A DNA stretch of 64,000 bases, from contig NZ_BOOF01000027.1 of NCBI RefSeq assembly GCF_016863095.1, positions 124,001-188,000 on the forward strand. The letters run 5' to 3'. Positions 60,692 through 64,000 of this stretch are shown here, one piece after another. The notes beneath the pieces were generated by a model, which saw only the letters and a program-made list of their open reading frames with translations, did no database searches and had not been told where the DNA came from. Numbering within the stretch: position 1 is the first letter of the stretch; each line of letters opens with the position of its first letter. The position numbers and the translations under genes were made by a program. Origin of the DNA: Microbispora siamensis. Lineage in GTDB: Bacteria > Actinomycetota > Actinomycetes > Streptosporangiales > Streptosporangiaceae.

Positions 60692-61254
60692 GCCCTCACC
60701 ACCTCCACGATCCGCTCTGCTCCCGGGGGGAAGGCGAGCGCCGTGCCCGCCGGGATGTCCAGGCGCATGCCCTCCGCCTGCGCCCGGTCGAAGGACAGGG
60801 CGGGGTTGACCTGGTCGAGCGGGAAGTGCGAGGAGACGTAGACGGTCTGCCCGCCCTCGTTGCGCACGGTGATCCGCCCCCGGTCGCGACCCGCGTTGAG
60901 GCACAGCTCGCCGTCGGCGACCTCCACCGCGCCGGGGCCGCGCCCGTCTCCCACGCCGAATGGGGTGTCGACGCAGACCAGGGCCGTGCCGTTGGGGAAC
61001 AGCGCCTCGACCTGCACCTGCGGCACCAGGTCGGGCACGCCCTCCATCACGTCGTCCGCGGTGAGCAGCGACCGCGCCGCCGCCACGACCTCCTCCAGGG
61101 ACGCGCCGTCCCAGGCGCGTTCGAGGATCTCGTCGCAGAGCAGGGCGATGGCCTCGGGGGCGTTGAGCCGCCGGCCCCGGGCCCGGCGCCGCCGCGCCAG
61201 TTCCGCGACCGTGAAGAGGGTGAGCCGCTCCTGCTCGCGAGGCGTCAGGTGCAC
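60688..61254 (-). CDS. ureAB: fused urease gamma-beta subunit
   Basis: 188 residues from a GTG (VHLTPREQERL) with GAGGGCGG upstream. Residues 1-100 match UreA: LTLFTVAELARRRRARGRRLNAPEAIALLCDEILE, and DVMEGVPDLVPQVQVEALFPNGTALV. Residues about 105-188 are a reduced UreB: NAGRDRGRITVRNEGGQTVYVSSHFPLDQVNPALSFDR. Gamma-beta fusions occur in some actinomycetes. It forms the structural part of the urease trimer with UreC. First gene of the operon; the PucR-type regulator is divergent, 122 bases away. Confidence 0.9.
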   Translation of the reverse strand: MHLTPREQERLTLFTVAELARRRRARGRRLNAPEAIALLCDEILERAWDGASLEEVVAAARSLLTADDVMEGVPDLVPQVQVEALFPNGTALVCVDTPFGVGDGRGPGAVEVADGELCLNAGRDRGRITVRNEGGQTVYVSSHFPLDQVNPALSFDRAQAEGMRLDIPAGTALAFPPGAERIVEVVRA

Positions 61255-61376
61255 AGTCCGCCCTCGCTTTCGTCTCCGCTCTATGGCCCGTCCTTGCGGG
61301 CGAGTCAACCGTAGGCGCAGGCCAGGGGCTTGCCCAACGGCATTCCGTCGCGGAAATCGGCGGCTAGATTGTGCAG

Positions 61377-62546
61377 ATGAACATTCCCCCACCGGCCCCG
61401 GTGACCGAGCTCGCGCTGCGCTGCCTCGACGACATCGACGACATCGTCGACGAGTGGCTGGCCCAGGTCGAGCTCATCGATCCGTACGGGTCACCCGACC
61501 CGCCGGTCTCCCGGGACGAGCTGCGGGGCACGGCGCTGACCGGGCTGGACATGCTGCTGCGGCACATCGCCACGGGATCGGTCGCCCCCGGCATGGCCGG
61601 GCTGTCCGAGCGCGTCGGGGAGCGCAGGGCCGGCCAGGGGGTGCCGCTGGAGTCGCTGCTGGCCGCCGCGCGGCTCGACGCCCGGGTGCTCTGGCAGGCC
61701 ATGAACGCGCGGGCGACGCCGGAGGCGCTGCCCGGCCTGATCACCGGGGCCCACCTGGTCTGGGAGGCGGTGGAGCAGCACGTGACCGGGCTGATGACGG
61801 GCTACCAGCGGGCGGTGCTGGAGATGGGGCGGCAGCGGGAGGACCAGCGCAGGGCCTGGTTCACCCGGCTCATGGACAACCAGGGCCGCAACCCCGACGT
61901 GGTGCGCGACGCCGGCCGGGTCCTCGGGTTCGACCCGGCGCAGCCGCTCCTCGCCGTGGTCGCCCACCCCACGGACGGGGCGGCGCTGCGCGCGGCGGCG
62001 GCGGGGATGGCCGCCGGCGGGGTGCACTGTTACCGGCACGAGTCGCCGACCGGCGACGTGCTGATCGTGCAGCCGCCGGCCCGGACCGCCGATCCGCCGC
62101 GCCCGGTCCTCGCCGCGCTCGCGGGGGTGCGCTGCGGCGTCTCCCCCGTCGTCGCCGGCCTGTCGCAGGCGCCCCGTGCCGTACGGCTGGCCTCGGCGGC
62201 CGCGGGGGCGTCGCGGGCCGGTGCGGGGCCGCGGCGGCTGGAGGACGCCTGGCTGGACGTCTTCGTGGCCGGCAGCAGGGAGCTGGCGGCCGAGCTCGCG
62301 CAGCAGGTGCTCGGCCCGCTGTCCGCCCTGGGCGGGGCGGAGGGCGAGCGGCTGCTGGAGACCGTGCGGACGCATCTGGCCGGCTCGGGCTCGGTCGCCG
62401 ACACGGCCACGGCCCTCTACTGCCACCGCAACACCGTGCAGCACCGCTTCGCGCGCTTCCGGGAGCTCACCGGCCGGGACGTGCGCGTCCCCGAGGACGC
62501 CGCCGTCGTCGCCCTCGCGCTGCGCGCCGCCGACGCACTCTCCTAG
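61377..62546 (+). CDS. PucR-type helix-turn-helix regulator
   Basis: 389 residues. The C-terminal PucR helix-turn-helix is clear (about 325-385): LLETVRTHLAGSGSVADTATALYCHRNTVQHRFARFRELTG. The N-terminal part is helical, with a GGDEF-like (CdaR/PucR) middle domain. PucR regulators control purine, urea and related nitrogen catabolism, which fits divergence from the urease-like operon. ATG 61377 is chosen; a -10-like TAGATT ends 6 bases ahead of it, so the transcript may be leaderless. Confidence 0.88.
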   Translation: MNIPPPAPVTELALRCLDDIDDIVDEWLAQVELIDPYGSPDPPVSRDELRGTALTGLDMLLRHIATGSVAPGMAGLSERVGERRAGQGVPLESLLAAARLDARVLWQAMNARATPEALPGLITGAHLVWEAVEQHVTGLMTGYQRAVLEMGRQREDQRRAWFTRLMDNQGRNPDVVRDAGRVLGFDPAQPLLAVVAHPTDGAALRAAAAGMAAGGVHCYRHESPTGDVLIVQPPARTADPPRPVLAALAGVRCGVSPVVAGLSQAPRAVRLASAAAGASRAGAGPRRLEDAWLDVFVAGSRELAAELAQQVLGPLSALGGAEGERLLETVRTHLAGSGSVADTATALYCHRNTVQHRFARFRELTGRDVRVPEDAAVVALALRAADALS

Positions 62547-62570
62547 ACGCGCTGTCCTGGACGCGCTGTC

Positions 62571-63206
62571 CTAGAGCCTGCGGTCTTCCATCTCCCAGAT
62601 GTGGTCGACGACGTGCCAGATGATGCGGCGGGCGGCGTACCGTACGGGCCAGCCGGCGCCGTCGGCGGGAAAGGCCTCCGCGGGCCGCTCGAGCACCCGC
62701 GCAATGTCCTCGCGCATGGCGGTCAGGCCGGCCTCGTCCTTGAAGGGCTTGTGCCGCACCCCGATCTTCCTGGCGTACGCGCGCTCGGCCTCCACGACGT
62801 GGGCGACCATCTTGTCCCTGTCCCTGCCGCCGCCCCTGGGGCCCTTGCGCAGTTCCTCGGGGGACGCCGCGGCCACCTCGGCGAACACCGCCCAGGCCGC
62901 CCGGGCGAGGGCGACGGCACGGGCGGCCTCCGGCGCGCCCACCGGCTCCCGGTCGAAGTCCGGAATGGCGGAGATCGCGCCGAAGTCCGTCGTGCTGTCG
63001 CCCTTCACCCGCCCGACGATCGCCGGGTCCCCCGGCGCGAACTCCAGCCCCGCCCGCTCGGCGATCACCCGGAAGCGCGAGGTGTAGTCCACCAGAGTGT
63101 CGAGCGCGGCCTCCTCCGTCCTGCCGATGCGGCACCAGCCGGGCCAGTCGATCGAGCAGGCGAAGACCTTCTTGGGGCCGATTTCCAGGTAGACGCGATG
63201 GTTCAT
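62571..63206 (-). CDS. uncharacterised DinB-like protein
   Basis: 211 residues. The C-terminal part is helical and ends in RYAARRIIWHVVDHIWEMEDR, with spaced histidines like the metal-binding helix of DinB/YfiT proteins; KMVAHVVEAERAYARKIG could hold another ligand. The N-terminal part (NHRVYLEIGPKKVFACSIDWPGWCRIGRTEEAAL) is a small beta-rich domain I do not recognise. Function is unknown; DinB-fold proteins are often thiol-dependent metalloenzymes. ATG 63206 or the ATG 12 bases upstream could be the start. Confidence 0.75.
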   Translation of the reverse strand: MNHRVYLEIGPKKVFACSIDWPGWCRIGRTEEAALDTLVDYTSRFRVIAERAGLEFAPGDPAIVGRVKGDSTTDFGAISAIPDFDREPVGAPEAARAVALARAAWAVFAEVAAASPEELRKGPRGGGRDRDKMVAHVVEAERAYARKIGVRHKPFKDEAGLTAMREDIARVLERPAEAFPADGAGWPVRYAARRIIWHVVDHIWEMEDRRL

Positions 63207-63248
63207 GCCGGTCAGCATGGCACCCGTACCTGACAGGCCACGTCAGGT

Positions 63249-64000
63249 TCAGACCAGGTCGATGAGGTCGGCCACGGAGTTGACCACCTGGGTGGGCCGG
63301 AACGGATACCGGTCGATCTGGTCCTTCTGCGTGACACCGGTGAGCACCAGGATCGTGTGCAGGCCGGCCTCGATGCCGCAGACGACGTCGGTGTCCATGC
63401 GGTCGCCGATCATCGCGGTGGTCTCGCTGTGCGCGTCGATCCGGTTGAGCGCGCTGCGCATCATCATCGGGTTCGGCTTGCCGACGAAGTACGGCTCCAC
63501 GCCGGTCGCCTTGGTGATCATCGCGGCCACCGCGCCGCAGGCCGGCAGCGAGCCCTCGGTCGAGGGGCCGATCGGGTCGGGGTTGGTCGCGATGAAGCGG
63601 GCGCCGTTGTCGATCAGCCGGATCGCCCGCGTGATCGACGTGAAGCTGTAGGTGCGGGTTTCGCCCAGCACCACGTAGTCGGGGTCGAGGTCGGTCAGCA
63701 CGTAGCCGACCTCGTGCAGGGCCGTGGTCAGCCCCGCCTCGCCGATCACGTACGCCGAGCCCTCGGGCCGCTGGTCGGCGAGGAACTTGGCGGTGGCCAG
63801 CGCGGAGGTCCAGATCGCCTCGGGCGGCACCTCCAGCCCGGCCGCGCGCAACCGTACGGACAGGTCGCGGGGGGTGTAGATCGAGTTGTTCGTCAGGACG
63901 AGGAACCGCTTCCCCGACTCCTTCAGCCGCCTGATGAACTCGTCGGCACCCGGCACCGGCTGCCCCTCGTGGACCAGCACCCCGTCCATGTCGGACAGCC
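63249..64000 (-). CDS. HAD-IIA (NagD-like) phosphatase, cut by window edge
   Basis: About 250 C-terminal residues are in the window; the frame remains open at base 64000, where [12 protein letters not shown] begins the HAD motif I, so the start lies outside. Other motifs are [17 protein letters not shown] (motif II and the capped-HAD IIA signature), [14 protein letters not shown] (Lys) and [27 protein letters not shown] (motif IV). NagD-like enzymes dephosphorylate nucleotides or sugar phosphates. Function beyond that is unknown. Confidence 0.92.
   Translation of the reverse strand, partial: LSDMDGVLVHEGQPVPGADEFIRRLKESGKRFLVLTNNSIYTPRDLSVRLRAAGLEVPPEAIWTSALATAKFLADQRPEGSAYVIGEAGLTTALHEVGYVLTDLDPDYVVLGETRTYSFTSITRAIRLIDNGARFIATNPDPIGPSTEGSLPACGAVAAMITKATGVEPYFVGKPNPMMMRSALNRIDAHSETTAMIGDRMDTDVVCGIEAGLHTILVLTGVTQKDQIDRYPFRPTQVVNSVADLIDLV

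Overview
The window is about 70% GC, with GTG and TTG starts, many 4-base stop/start overlaps and actinobacterial regulatory motifs (an HspR HAIR element, CelR/CebR palindromes, a TTA codon in a leader ORF). It is a chromosomal stretch of a filamentous actinomycete, perhaps Streptosporangiaceae-like. The family is an inference; nothing here fixes the species.

Region 1 (1-11.4 kb, minus strand) is part of a nonribosomal peptide synthetase (NRPS) operon cut by the left edge. In transcription order it encodes a C-A-PCP-TE protein fused to an MFS transporter, a free-standing A domain, a C-PCP protein, a free carrier protein, a C domain with a decayed A tail, an MbtH-like protein and the start of another C-domain NRPS. 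Every junction overlaps or abuts. Region 2 (11.9-20.3 kb, plus strand) runs divergently: E1-alpha, E1-beta and E2 of a 2-oxo-acid dehydrogenase-like complex, a TnpB (IS605-type) element, a GH1 beta-glucosidase, then aldose 1-epimerase and a sugar-kinase-like APH protein. All three promoters carry the palindrome TGGGAGCGCTCCCA or a one-base variant, next to good -35/-10 boxes. This is the known target of the cellulose/cellobiose repressors CelR and CebR. The NRPS operon, the dehydrogenase/beta-glucosidase operon and the epimerase/kinase operon are therefore probably one cello-oligosaccharide-responsive regulon, reminiscent of CebR control of thaxtomin synthesis. The repressor gene is not in the window.

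Region 3 (20.3-29.6 kb) holds a small secreted peptide, a FAD monooxygenase, class II DAHP synthase, thioredoxin, cytochrome c oxidase subunit I, a secreted nuclease and two universal stress proteins. Region 4 (30-36.5 kb) holds a permease-prefix membrane protein, a PadR regulator and a cydABDC operon whose CydA and CydB are unusually short. Region 5 (36.6-40.7 kb) is a sugar ABC importer with an RpiR regulator. Region 6 (40.8-50.2 kb, minus) holds an HtrA protease, an acyl-CoA synthetase, a Fic protein, the metNIQ importer behind a structured leader, and lon behind a HAIR element. Region 7 (50.3-64 kb) holds an MFS pump, an AIM24 protein, HAD and alpha/beta hydrolases, ArfB, a TetR/SDR pair, a divergent urease-like operon (ureAB fusion, ureC, MFS, amidohydrolase) facing a PucR regulator, a DinB-like protein and an edge-cut HAD-IIA phosphatase.

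The most notable points are the shared CelR/CebR operators on an NRPS cluster; the TnpB element that sits exactly in a stop/start overlap and re-supplies both the stop codon and the ribosome-binding site; tandem anti-Shine-Dalgarno repeats in a 5' leader; and a cysteine-nucleophile thioesterase fused to an exporter.
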